DNA from: Vibrio aerogenes
GTDB lineage: Bacteria; Pseudomonadota; Gammaproteobacteria; Enterobacterales; Vibrionaceae
Assembly (NCBI RefSeq): GCF_024346755.1
Contig: NZ_AP024862.1
Span: forward strand, 992,001 to 1,056,000
Length of the DNA stretch: 64,000 nt
Reading direction: 5' to 3'
Within the stretch, counting starts at the first letter, position 1. Every line of letters starts with the position of its first letter. The position numbers were made by a program, and so were the translations under genes. Below, in pieces: positions 35,784 through 46,000 of this stretch. The notes below the pieces were generated by a model that saw nothing but the letters and a program-made list of their open reading frames with translations, did not search any database and was not told the origin of the DNA.

Positions 35784-37783
35784 CTACATCCTTGTATCGG
35801 GAGCCTCAGGCTCTTGCGGCTTATCGGTCTCATCCGGTTTCACCATCTTCGGCGCGGTGCCTTTACCCGGTGAGCCCCCTTCGTTAATTTTCACTTTCGT
35901 ACCGGAAATCGTCACGCCACCACTGTCTATTTTAACAAAACCACCCGGCCCTTTAATCGTCAGTTCAGTCCCGGCTTCCAGAATGATATTCTTGGCTTTG
36001 ACGTAATTTTCATTACTGACAGTAATCCGCTGATTGGCGCCAATTTCCTTCTCTTCTGAAGCCGTAATCTGCGTCACGACACTGCCTTCAACCTTGGTGA
36101 TAATCCCGCCGGAAATAAACCGGCTCAGTTTACCGACAATCCGCTGCACCACATTCCGGCCAACTTTGACATGATGATCCTGACCGAATTCCTCGACCAC
36201 ATTCTTACCCACCATGCGGTTGAAGTTCTCTGTGATCATCTGATACCAGTGGCGGCCAATCCGGTGATGGCTGTCTGTGCCAACCGATTCACGGCGGATA
36301 TTTTCCGTGACGATATCCTGATCTTTCTGCGCGTGAATATAAATCTGCTCAATACTGGCCTGATCTTCAAAACGGATTTCATTCGAACCGTCACCCTGAT
36401 GGGTCTGGGTTTTAAACACAGTCCGGGTTTTATGGTTCGGTAACAGGTACGGAGACACATTGGTCGCATGATAGGTCCGGCCGGTCACAATCGGTTGGTC
36501 CGGGTCACCGTTAAGGAAGGAAACTATGACTTCATGGCCGATTCGCGGAATCGCGATAAACCCGTACTGACTGCCGGCCCAGCCCTGAGAGACACGAACC
36601 CAGCAGGAGCTTTTTTCGTTCTGGCTGCTTTCCCGATCCCAGGGGAAATGCAGTTTGACCCGTCCATGCTCATCACAGTAGATTTCTTCACCGGACGGAC
36701 CGACGACCATCGCAACACAGGGGCCATCCACTAATGGTTTCGGCTGCGGATGAGCCTGCCAGACTTTATCACCGGGGATCAGCAGGAAGTTGTTGGTATA
36801 AGTCGTTGCGCCATTATCTCCCCCTTCTTCCAGTGACTGAGGCTGTGTGCCGACATGACTGGCTTTAACCACCAGCCAACACCGGTTCATGGCAGGATCG
36901 GCTTTGTGATCCTTCAGGTCAAACCGTTTCCCGGCCTGAATCTTTGCCTCGTCACTTTGACCACTGGCGGTATGCGCTGTACGCCTTAAGTAATCCAGCC
37001 GGATTTGCGTAAACGCTTTGCCATTCCCGTCATCTTTAAACCGGCCCGGAAAATCAAAATGCTCGTAAGTCTGTTTTTGATAATCCAGATCTTTGCCATC
37101 CAGTGTTTGAGAAAAATTGTAAGACGGCTTTTTAAAACTGTAGTCCCGCATTTCAATCGAGCTGACTTCGGACTGTTTCGTTTCACTCAGGGCCGAAATA
37201 TACGGCTCTTCCGATGCCCCGCCGGACAGCGCATTATAGGGAATGGCAGCACCCAGTTTCGGAAAACCTTCCGGATTATCGGTGATCACCAGCGTGTGCT
37301 TGCTGTCTTCATGGGTGAAGGTATACATCAGCCCTTCTTCAGCAGCCATCCGGTGGAAAATGCTAAATCCGTTTCCCGGTACTGTACGCAAAACTCCCGC
37401 TCTCCCAGAGTTCTTTTCACTGAAAATGCGTAATCGCTGATGCCCATCTCATCGAGCAGTGTTGTCAGGATTGCTTTCACATCTTTCTGCTGAAAGATTC
37501 TGCTGTTCTGACGGAGGGATAAACGTTCAAGGGAAGGGACTAACGTCAGGGAATAAAAAGTATGATGATGGCCGGTATCACCTTTGGTGAAGTTCCGGAT
37601 AATGCCGTGGACTTTTTGCACCACTTCGCCGCTGCGGATCACTTCGAGCAATGCTTTGCTGTCAACCATCTGTTTTGCAGTCAACCCACTGTTCCGGCTG
37701 GCAAGCTCAATCTGATAACGATAACCGAAAAACGGCTGTCCCTGTGAAACGGAATTATGAGCAGTCTCTATAGACGAGGACAC
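35784..37783 (-). pseudogene. vgrG: vgrG, second copy, broken (5' truncation and frameshift)
   Basis: Nearly identical to the intact gene at 39925-41991. It lacks the first ~30 codons, replaced by unrelated sequence at about 37755. A run of five A in the other two copies is four A here (around 37357-37360), which shifts the frame in the middle of DLAFFHRM. The downstream 535-residue frame keeps the spike and the KVKINEG end. Without the N-terminal part it should not trimerise normally, so the PAAR-ART effector probably uses the other VgrG. Confidence 0.9.
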
Positions 37784-37784
37784 T

Positions 37785-37940
37785 CAATAGCACGTCTTCT
37801 TCCTTTGACCTCGAAGATAAGTTATTCGTGTTGTAACAAAGTAAAGTACTTTCAAGTAAAATGCCTTCGTTGATTTTCACTTTATTGACGGGAGTAGTGA
37901 CGCCACCACTGTTCATCTCAGTGAAGTTTAGAAATATGAA
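37785..37940 (-). pseudogene. VgrG C-terminal remnant, copy B
   Basis: Second copy of the block at 29400-29575. From 37916 the minus strand reads MNSGGVTTPVNKVKINEG, a decayed VgrG end. It directly abuts the 5' break of the second vgrG copy. Confidence 0.8.
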
Positions 37941-37944
37941 AAGA

Positions 37945-37972
37945 AAAATCAGGCATAAGCCTGATTTATAAA
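37945..37972 (-). terminator. Rho-independent terminator, copy B
   Basis: Same AAATCAGGC/GCCTGATTT hairpin and T-rich tail as at 29905-29930. It lies just after the immunity gene of the PAAR-deaminase. Confidence 0.75.
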
Positions 37973-37988
37973 TGATAAGATAAACAAG

Positions 37989-38861
37989 TTAAATTACTAT
38001 TTCTTCATCATTAAACCTAATATAGCATTCGGGATGAGCAGACTTGAACCCGATTAATTCTTCTCTCACCAATACATCAGATTCAACATAAAGCTCTTTA
38101 AGATTTTTCAACTTATTGAGCTTATTAAGCCCTGTTGATGAAATTTTTGTATCGTAGATCTGCAACTGACACACTGACTTTAAACCATCATTCATTATCA
38201 AGGTATTCAATAGATCATCATCTACATCTAAGCCAGATATTCTCAAATACTCACCAGATATTACATGTTCAAAATCAGCAGCATCCTTAAACTGATTGAC
38301 CAATATATGATCATTTACAGATTTAACATTTTTAAAGTAGTCACCCCGTAAAACAAGTAAAGATAAATATTCGCCATTATCAAGATGTGTAGAGAACTGA
38401 AATTTGCCAGGGGCATAAATACTAATATCAGTCAATTTATTATCATTCTCATCCCATCGATATTCTTGTATTAAACTCTCATCTGAGAGTATATGCTCGA
38501 GATTATATAATTGGCCATATTTTGTATATTGTGCTTTGGAGGACTCTTCTCCATTCTCAAATTGCCGTATTTCTAAGCATATTCCATTTTCGAAATAAAA
38601 AGATATTCCCTCATACAAAGAACCTTGATATAAATAAGGTTCATCATCACCGTCTAATAAAGAATCATCAATATAAATACAACCGGTCTTATAAATGGGA
38701 AAAGGCAGAGTAAAATCTCTAGTCAACACACCTCGCTCGCATTCTTTGCAACAATTAATAAAACCGTCTTTTAATTCAATCATGACACCAGTGAATAATT
38801 GACTTTCATAGAAAAACAAGCCTGATTCGTCAATTATTAATTCGTTTTTAACAACTATCAT
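37989..38861 (-). CDS. Putative immunity protein of the PAAR-deaminase effector
   Basis: 290 residues from the ATG at 38861; a TTG at 38867 overlaps the effector stop. The N-terminal half has short repeated strand-turn units (YLYQGSLYEGISFYFENG) and the C-terminal part leucine-rich spacing (LNKLNKLKNLKELYV). The ATG is directly behind the toxin gene, as immunity genes usually are. No named family recognised. Confidence 0.65.
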   Translation of the reverse strand: MIVVKNELIIDESGLFFYESQLFTGVMIELKDGFINCCKECERGVLTRDFTLPFPIYKTGCIYIDDSLLDGDDEPYLYQGSLYEGISFYFENGICLEIRQFENGEESSKAQYTKYGQLYNLEHILSDESLIQEYRWDENDNKLTDISIYAPGKFQFSTHLDNGEYLSLLVLRGDYFKNVKSVNDHILVNQFKDAADFEHVISGEYLRISGLDVDDDLLNTLIMNDGLKSVCQLQIYDTKISSTGLNKLNKLKNLKELYVESDVLVREELIGFKSAHPECYIRFNDEEIVI

Positions 38862-38863
38862 TA

Positions 38864-39919
38864 TCAATGCCCAGTTAATATATCAAAACCATTTAAAATG
38901 CCACTACAGTGGTTACAAGCGATAAACTCTTTCCCTTGTCCAAAACTATTTTGAGTTTTAAACGTTGAAACCTGTACTTTGCTGACATCAAATCCTGGTT
39001 TTGCACTAGCTTTATTTAACACATTATTTGCTGCCTGAACTTCAGCATGAAGTCCGGGAATGCCCTTTAGGCCTTTATCATCTCTCAAACCAAATATAGC
39101 ACCTTCTTTCACATGCTCTTTTATTTTACTCTCCATTACAGGGTTTAATCGGTTACCTGACTTCGCATACAGTGCTGATAACTCATCCATATATTCTCTT
39201 TGATTTGTAATTTTAATCAATTCTTTATTATCACCACAACGCTCTGTTCCCGGAAACGTTCTTCCCTTCTTAAGAGAAAATGGTATATTTTCGAAAGGTT
39301 CACTAATGATCCCCTCTTCAGGAATTCCAGCCCTTGAGACTGCAACTCCTGAAGTTTTATTTTTAGAGATAAGCTCCTGAGCATCTTTTTCAACTAAAGC
39401 ATTTAGGTCATTAGCAGCTTCAGTTCTGGTAGCAGAAACCTGACCAACCTCAACCGCCTGCTCTTCCCCCTTCACCACCTTGCGGATCGGCTCGTCGATA
39501 AACGGCGGGCAGGTCCAGATCGCGTCGGCCGCTTCTGCCAGTGGCGTGATTTTCAGGAACGTCGATTTTTCCTGTGCGCTGTCTTTTCCGCAATCAAACG
39601 TCTCACCTTTGTAAGGGGTATCGCCGATAAACACATCGCCGGAACCGGCAGCGATGGAACCACCACAGCCGATGGCGTCACCGACCCTTGAGGCGGGCTT
39701 ACCATTGATCGACACACTTGATGAGCCTGCTGATATGCTGCGCCCGTGCACGCCATGTGGCACATTCGGACAAGGACAGGCATGTAACAGCACCGCATCC
39801 CCTTTCCGGGCGGCTGGCTTGCCGTTAATCGATACATCCGGGCTGCCTGCAATAATTGGAGTCGCCGGGAAACAGCCGTGCCCTGAGCAGCTGTCTCCTA
39901 ATCTTCCTGCTTTTGGCAT
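38864..39919 (-). CDS. PAAR-domain T6SS effector with nucleic-acid-deaminase-like tip
   Basis: 351 residues. The PAAR part (1-100) and linker (to about 155) match the other PAAR effector. The tip contains LHAEVQAANN near residue 288 and ACNHCSGIL near 333, the H-A-E and C-x-x-C zinc motifs of the cytidine deaminase fold, closest in look to YwqJ-type toxins. Such tips deaminate cytosine or adenine in DNA, RNA or nucleotides of the target cell. The gene is 5 bases after the intact vgrG and directly before its immunity gene, forming a complete module. Confidence 0.82.
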   Translation of the reverse strand: MPKAGRLGDSCSGHGCFPATPIIAGSPDVSINGKPAARKGDAVLLHACPCPNVPHGVHGRSISAGSSSVSINGKPASRVGDAIGCGGSIAAGSGDVFIGDTPYKGETFDCGKDSAQEKSTFLKITPLAEAADAIWTCPPFIDEPIRKVVKGEEQAVEVGQVSATRTEAANDLNALVEKDAQELISKNKTSGVAVSRAGIPEEGIISEPFENIPFSLKKGRTFPGTERCGDNKELIKITNQREYMDELSALYAKSGNRLNPVMESKIKEHVKEGAIFGLRDDKGLKGIPGLHAEVQAANNVLNKASAKPGFDVSKVQVSTFKTQNSFGQGKEFIACNHCSGILNGFDILTGH

Positions 39920-39924
39920 AACGG

Positions 39925-41991
39925 CTACATCCTTGTATCGGGAGCCTCAGGCTCTTGCGGCTTATCGGTCTCATCCGGTTTCACCATCTTCGGCGCGGTG
40001 CCTTTACCCGGTGAACCCCCTTCGTTAATTTTCACTTTCGTGCCGGAAATCGTCACACCACCACTGTCAATTTTAACAAAACCACCCGGCCCTTTAATCG
40101 TCAGTTCAGTCCCGGCTTCCAGAATGATATTCTTGGCTTTGACGTAATTTTCATTACTGACAGTAATCCGCTGATTGGCGCCAATTTCCTTCTCTTCCGA
40201 GGCGGTAATCTGCGTCACGACACTGCCTTCGACCTTGGTGATAATCCCGCCGGAAATAAACCGGCTCAGTTTACCGACAATCCGCTGCACCACATTCCGG
40301 CCAACTTTGACATGATGATCCTGACCGAACTCCTCAACCACATTCTTACCCACCATGCGGTTGAAGTTCTCTGTGATCATCTGATACCAGTGACGGCCAA
40401 TCCGGTGATGGCTGTCTGTGCCAACCGATTCACGGCGGATATTTTCCGTGACGATATCCTGATCTTTCTGCGCGTGAATATAAATCTGCTCAATACTGGC
40501 CTGATCTTCAAAACGGATTTCATTCGAACCGTCACCCTGATGGGTCTGGGTTTTAAACACAGTCCGGGTTTTATGGTTCGGTAACAGGTACGGAGACACA
40601 TTGGTCGCATGATAGGTCCGGCCGGTCACAATCGGTTGGTCCGGGTCACCGTTAAGGAAGGAAACTATGACTTCATGGCCGATTCGCGGAATCGCGATAA
40701 ACCCGTACTGACTGCCGGCCCAGCCCTGAGAGACACGAACCCAGCAGGAGCTTTTTTCGTTCTGGCTGCTTTCCCGATCCCAGGGGAAATGCAGTTTGAC
40801 CCGGCCATGCTCGTCACAATAAATTTCTTCACCGGACGGACCGACGACCATCGCAACACAGGGGCCATCCACTAATGGTTTCGGCTGCGGATGGGCCTGC
40901 CAGACTTGATCGCCGGGGATCAGCAGGAAGTTGTTGGTATAAGTCGTTGCGCCATTATCCCCCCCTTCTTCCAGTGACTGAGGCTGTGTGCCGACATGAC
41001 TGGCTTTAACCACCAGCCAACACCGGTTCATGGCAGGATCGGCTTTGTGATCCTGCAGGTCAAACCGTTTCCCGGCCTGAATCTTTGCCTCGTCACTTTG
41101 ACCACTGGCGGTATGCGCTGTACGCCTTAAGTAATCCAGCCGGATTTGCGTAAACGCTTTGCCATTCCCGTCATCTTTAAACCGGCCCGGAAAATCAAAA
41201 TGCTCGTAAGTCTGTTTTTGATAGTCCAGATCTTTGCCATCCAGTGTTTGAGAAAAATTGTAAGACGGCTTTTTAAAACTGTAGTCCCGCATTTCAATCG
41301 AGCTGACTTCGGACTGTTTCGTTTCACTCAGGGCTGAAATATACGGCTCTTCCGATGCCCCGCCGGACAGCGCATTATAGGGAATGGCAGCGCCCAGTTT
41401 CGGAAACCCTTCCGGATTATCGGTGATCACCAGCGTGTGCTTGCTGTCTTCATGGGTGAAGGTATACATCAGCCCTTCTTCAGCAGCCATCCGGTGGAAA
41501 AATGCTAAATCCGTTTCCCGGTACTGTACGCAAAACTCCCGCTCTCCCAGGGTTCTTTTCACTGAAAATGCGTAATCGCTGATACCCATCTCATCGAGCA
41601 GTGTTGTCAGGATTGCTTTCACATCTTTCTGCTGGAAGATTCTGCTGTTCTGGCGCAGGGATAAACGTTCAAGGGAAGGGACTAACGTCAGGGAATAAAA
41701 AGTATGATGATGGCCGGTATCACCTTTGGTGAAGTTCCGGATAATGCCGTGGACTTTTTGCACCACTTCGCCACTGCGGATCACTTCGAGCAATGCTTTG
41801 CTGTCAACCATCTGTTTTGCAGTCAACCCACTGTTCCGGCTGGCAAGCTCAATCTGATAACGATAACCGAAAAACGGCTGTCCCTGTGCATCTGTGGAAT
41901 CTGAAACGGACTCATGTCCGTGATACTGCCGCACCACCAATGTGTCGTCGTTTACACCATCGACGGTCAGACGAAAGTTTAAAGTTCTCAT
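39925..41991 (-). CDS. vgrG: T6SS spike protein VgrG
   Basis: 688 residues, the only intact copy of three. The N-terminus has the gp27-like ring (YRYQIELASRNSG and RETDLAFFHRMAAEEGL), followed by the gp5-like OB part with VVGPSGEEIYCDEHGRVK and SQGWAGSQYGFIAIPRIG, then the beta-helix spike ending KVKINEGGSPGKG. There is no extra toxin domain at the end, so cargo is attached through the PAAR proteins encoded behind it. It is read after hcp across a hairpin at 42146-42167. Confidence 0.95.
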   Translation of the reverse strand: MRTLNFRLTVDGVNDDTLVVRQYHGHESVSDSTDAQGQPFFGYRYQIELASRNSGLTAKQMVDSKALLEVIRSGEVVQKVHGIIRNFTKGDTGHHHTFYSLTLVPSLERLSLRQNSRIFQQKDVKAILTTLLDEMGISDYAFSVKRTLGEREFCVQYRETDLAFFHRMAAEEGLMYTFTHEDSKHTLVITDNPEGFPKLGAAIPYNALSGGASEEPYISALSETKQSEVSSIEMRDYSFKKPSYNFSQTLDGKDLDYQKQTYEHFDFPGRFKDDGNGKAFTQIRLDYLRRTAHTASGQSDEAKIQAGKRFDLQDHKADPAMNRCWLVVKASHVGTQPQSLEEGGDNGATTYTNNFLLIPGDQVWQAHPQPKPLVDGPCVAMVVGPSGEEIYCDEHGRVKLHFPWDRESSQNEKSSCWVRVSQGWAGSQYGFIAIPRIGHEVIVSFLNGDPDQPIVTGRTYHATNVSPYLLPNHKTRTVFKTQTHQGDGSNEIRFEDQASIEQIYIHAQKDQDIVTENIRRESVGTDSHHRIGRHWYQMITENFNRMVGKNVVEEFGQDHHVKVGRNVVQRIVGKLSRFISGGIITKVEGSVVTQITASEEKEIGANQRITVSNENYVKAKNIILEAGTELTIKGPGGFVKIDSGGVTISGTKVKINEGGSPGKGTAPKMVKPDETDKPQEPEAPDTRM

Positions 41992-42145
41992 GTTGTACGC
42001 CTGTCGTTGTTCGTTGAATACCGTGTTCGTTCAATATCCTGCTCATTGAATTCAGGAAATCAGTCTGGAGACAGGGAAATAAAGAATTGTTGTTGAACAC
42101 AAATCAGATGATTGAATCTGAACGATAACTTCAGATAAAGAAATC

Positions 42146-42167
42146 ATCGCCCGCAGAGGCGGGCGAT
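42146..42167 (-). terminator. Hairpin between hcp and vgrG
   Basis: 9-bp perfect arms ATCGCCCGC and GCGGGCGAT with a 4-base loop, 16 bases after the hcp stop, followed on the minus strand by GATTTCTTTAT. It probably reduces but does not abolish read-through, giving much more Hcp than VgrG. Confidence 0.65.
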
Positions 42168-42182
42168 GAAAGAAGAAGCTGA

Positions 42183-42701
42183 TTAAGCTTCGATAGGCTT
42201 ACGCCAGTCATCAGCACCTGAAGTACCACAGTTGTTGTGATCCCAGGTAATTTTACGGTAAGTCAGAGAAACCGTCACGTTCTGAGTGTAGTCAGAATCT
42301 GCTGGGTTTTGACAGTGTGGCATTGCACAATCGATATCAACGATTGTTGCGTTTTCCAGTGTTGTCGTGAAGAAGTTTTCTTGCTTACCTTCGATAGAAG
42401 TACGGTACCATTTCAGAGTCACTGAAGGTAGTTTTTCACCAGAAGTCAATGCGTTATACAGAAGCGGAACAGCTTTGTTCAGGTTCACTGTGAACTTGAA
42501 TGGCTTGTGAACACGTTGACCCGCAGGCTGACCAGACTGAGGATCAGTTGGTACAGTAACGATGTGATCGAACTGTTGAACCAGCATCTCATCTTCGTGA
42601 CCTTCAACGTATGCATCACCGATAGAATCTGCAGTACAAGCACCTGACGTAATTGAACCCTGAGTTTCGCCTTCAATCGCGATATAACATGGAGTTGGCA
42701 T
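42183..42701 (-). CDS. hcp: T6SS tube protein Hcp
   Basis: 172 residues starting MPTPCYIAIEGETQG and ending DDWRKPIEA, the same length and, from memory, nearly the same sequence as V. cholerae Hcp. Hcp hexamers form the tube that is fired into target cells. The codon use and GC content are more regular than in the effector genes, as for a highly expressed core gene. A ribosome site, AAGGAATTAC, is present. A sigma-54-type promoter lies about 80 bases upstream. Confidence 0.97.
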   Translation of the reverse strand: MPTPCYIAIEGETQGSITSGACTADSIGDAYVEGHEDEMLVQQFDHIVTVPTDPQSGQPAGQRVHKPFKFTVNLNKAVPLLYNALTSGEKLPSVTLKWYRTSIEGKQENFFTTTLENATIVDIDCAMPHCQNPADSDYTQNVTVSLTYRKITWDHNNCGTSGADDWRKPIEA

Positions 42702-42779
42702 TCTGTAATTCCTTACTCTTTTTATATAAATCTAATTAATAAATAAATGTAAACGCATTGCGTTACAGTCACTTATAGA

Positions 42780-42794
42780 GCAATGGATGTGCCA
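42780..42794 (-). promoter_or_regulatory. Sigma-54 promoter of hcp
   Basis: On the minus strand TGGCAC, five bases, TTGC, a full match to the -24/-12 consensus. It predicts a start near 42768. Known V. cholerae hcp operons are driven by sigma-54 with the activator VasH, so this fits. No activator gene is in the window. Confidence 0.75.
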
Positions 42795-42846
42795 ACTCTG
42801 CGTTTCTATAAAAAACAGTAAGTTGAGTTTACAAAATTAATAATAC

Positions 42847-42903
42847 GGGCAAGATCTTGCTCAGAGGCGAGCAAAAAGTTGCCCGGCGAGCAAGATCTTG
42901 CCC
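42847..42903. repeat. Palindromic GCAAGATCTTGC element, copy upstream of hcp
   Basis: 16-bp perfect arms at 42847-42862 and 42888-42903 with the same 25-base middle length as the copy at 13086-13140. It lies between the sbcC end and the hcp promoter. The rest of the gap to 43089 holds nothing I can support. Confidence 0.75.
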
Positions 42904-43089
42904 GGCATATTCATGGCACGGATCACATTTGATACATTCTGTCTTTTTGTGCACCTCAAAAATGACGGTCTTTTTCTATGCACTAAATCACACCAGAAAT
43001 TTGAAAATATGACGACTGTCCTTGCAACGCTTTTATATCATACAAGTCAACATGACCCAGGTAATTTACGGTGTAAATTGCCTCAAACA

Positions 43090-46000
43090 TTAAGACTGAG
43101 AGCGACACCCGGCGCCAGAGATAGTACTTTTGCCACCATTTCCGGGGGAGACCATAATCCGGGTTGATATTCTGTCTTTCAGGGCTGCAATATGAGAAAT
43201 CACACCAATCAGTTTGCCTTCCTGTTGTAAACCAGCCAGCGTTTCAAGTGCGGTATCCAACGCATCTTCATCCAGCGTGCCAAACCCTTCATCCAGAAAC
43301 AGAGAATCGACCCGGACGTTATGACTGGCCATACCGGACAGCCCTAATGCCAACGCCAGACTGACAATAAAGCTTTCACCCCCAGAGAGATTTTTCGCTG
43401 ATCGCACTTCACCTGCCTGATAATTATCAATGACACTTAATTCGAGTGGATTTAACGGATCATGGATCAACAAATAGCGATCGGTCATTTTCTGTAACTG
43501 AAGGTTGGCATGACCAATCATCATTTCAAAGGTCAGCCCCTGAGCAAAATTGCGGAATTTTTTACCATCTGCAGAGCCAATCAGTTCATGCAATGTATCC
43601 CAGCGCTGACACTCGCGTTGTTGTCCTTCTATCGCTGTTATCTGGGTTTGTTGTTGTTGTCTGAGTTTATCATTGTCCAGCAATTGCTGCCGGATGCCTC
43701 CGATCTCCTGCTGAAATTGCTGCTGCTGACTGGCTAAAAGTGCTTCTGCTTTTTTAAGCATTTCAGGCGATTCACTGGTGAGCTGTTTTTTCTCTTCTGT
43801 CTCCAGCAATTGTCTTTTCTCGTAAAGCAACGTGTTGAGCCGGGTGTACTGTTCTGCCAGTGCCTGTGATTGCTGCATCAGGCGCTGACGCGCATCCCCG
43901 GACAGGCAGGCGTCCAGATACTGCACTTCATCCTCAAACTGCCAGTGGGCAAGCTGCACGATAAGATCCTGTTCCATGTGCGCCAGTTCGGTTTGCTGAG
44001 TGTCTTGCGTGCGTTTCAGATCGCTGATCTTTTCTTGTAACTGGTTGAGTGTCTGTCCTGCTAACGCAGATAACTGTCGTTGTTCTTCAAGCCGCTTTTC
44101 TGCGGTTTCTGCCATCTGGTGAAGACGTAATTCTTCTTGATCTGCATCTTTGTCCCCAAACAGCTCATTCCGCTGCTGACGGAGTGCTGCCAAAACCCGT
44201 TCCATTTCAGCCAGTTTATTCTGCTGTCCGGACAGGCCACTCTCATCATGCTTCAGTTGTGCTTTCTGATGCTGAACCTGAAGCTCAAGACCTGCGATTT
44301 CTTGCCGGAGAGCACTATACTGCGCATGTTGCTCCTGCCAGCGCTGGCTTCTTTGCGTTAATTCGGCATCTATGATTGAGAGATTTTCCGGCGTTACCTG
44401 AGCCACACCATAAACATCAAGTTCAGTTTGCAGCAGCTGCAACACTTGTTGCTGCTGTTCTTGTAGCTTTGCCGTCTCTCTTTGCAATCGCTCAAGTGTT
44501 TCGGCTGAAGTACTTTGTTTCAGCAATAATGTTTGTACCGTCTGGGCGTGATTCAGTGCTTCATGTTTTGTCGTTTCAAGTGCCTGACGCAGATTCATCA
44601 GAGTCTGTTCAGCCTCCTCTGCCTGATTCACCCTTCGGAGGACAGACATCTGTTGTTGCTGCACTGATTGCAGGTGTTGCTCAAGCTGCTGCAGACAGTG
44701 CTCCTCTTCAGCTGGCTCAATACCACTTTCCCGGTAATAACCGGCTAGCTGCTCTCTGGTTTCCTGAATCACCGCTGTATATTCTGTTTGCCGGCTGGCT
44801 ATCTGTTCCCGCTCTTTATTAAAACCTGCCAGATGCACCCGCAGATCAGAGACCGCCTGGCGTTGAGTGGCCAGCCTCTGTCTGAGCTGTTCGAGCTGTT
44901 GTTGCGTGTCATCAGCCACCGGAATATTTCCCTGCGCATAAGGGTGCGTTTCTGAACCACACAGAGGGCATGGTTCTCCGTCACACAATTGCTGCCGGGC
45001 CTGTTCAAGGTCCTCAATGCGGCGAATCAGCGTGAGTTGTGTTTCCAGATAACCGGCTTCTTTCTCCAGTTGCAGCTGATGCGCCTGATACTCTGACAGT
45101 GTGGCTTCTGCCACAGAGATATCCTGCATCAAAACCGCATCACGCTGTAATTGGTCATCCCGTTTTTTTTGGGTCAGAGATAAGCTCTCAGCTGCATTCA
45201 ATGCAGATTCTGTCCTATTCTGCATCTGAATCAGCGCGGTGTGATGATGGCGCCATTCTGAAAGCGTCTGCTCTCCGAGGCAATGATTGAGCGCCACCTG
45301 CTGCTGTGCTACCAACTGTTCATCTTGTTGACGTTTTTTTCCGGCGATTTCCTGCTGTTCACATGCCTGTCGCCACTGATGTTGATCATCAGCTAATGTT
45401 GATGTCGCCTGTTTGACGGCCTGCTGTTTGGCATGAATTTGTCCGGTCAGTTCTTGCATTTGCTGGAAGCGACTACGCAATCCGGTCAGTTCTGTTGTCA
45501 GCTTTTCGTCTGCTTTCATCGATTCCAGTTGAATACTCAAAGCTTCTGACTCTGATATTTTCTGCCGGAGTAAAGCTGCGTTGCGTTGCTGATTCTGTTG
45601 TTGTTCAGCGATGACTTTGCTCTGCTCTTTGACGGACCGGCGCAGCTCTTCAGCCGGTGTTGTTTTGGCGGCAATTTGTACATCCAGTTCACGGACTGAA
45701 CGAAGCAGTGATAGCTGGGTATGTTGCTCCGATTTTACGGCATTATAGTGCTCTTCCGCTGCGGTAAATGCCTTTCCAGCCTGCTGCATAGCCGTGGTAC
45801 AGCCAGGTAATTCGGTATGGCAAGCTGCCAGTTGTGCATGGTTTTCCTGCAGGGACAGACGCTTTGCTTTCAGTTCAGCGTAAGGTGCTGAAAGCTCAAT
45901 CGCCCGAAGCGCTGTGTCCAGTTGTTGCTGCTGAGGAAGAAAAGCTTTCCGCTCTGTTTCAAGTTGTTTCTGATCCGCTTCAAGCTGATTGAGTTCCTGA

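Noticed and set aside
37328..37391. Programmed frameshift in the second vgrG copy
   Set aside because: The two other copies have five A at this place and stay in frame; the broken copy also lacks its 5' end. A simple deletion is more likely.
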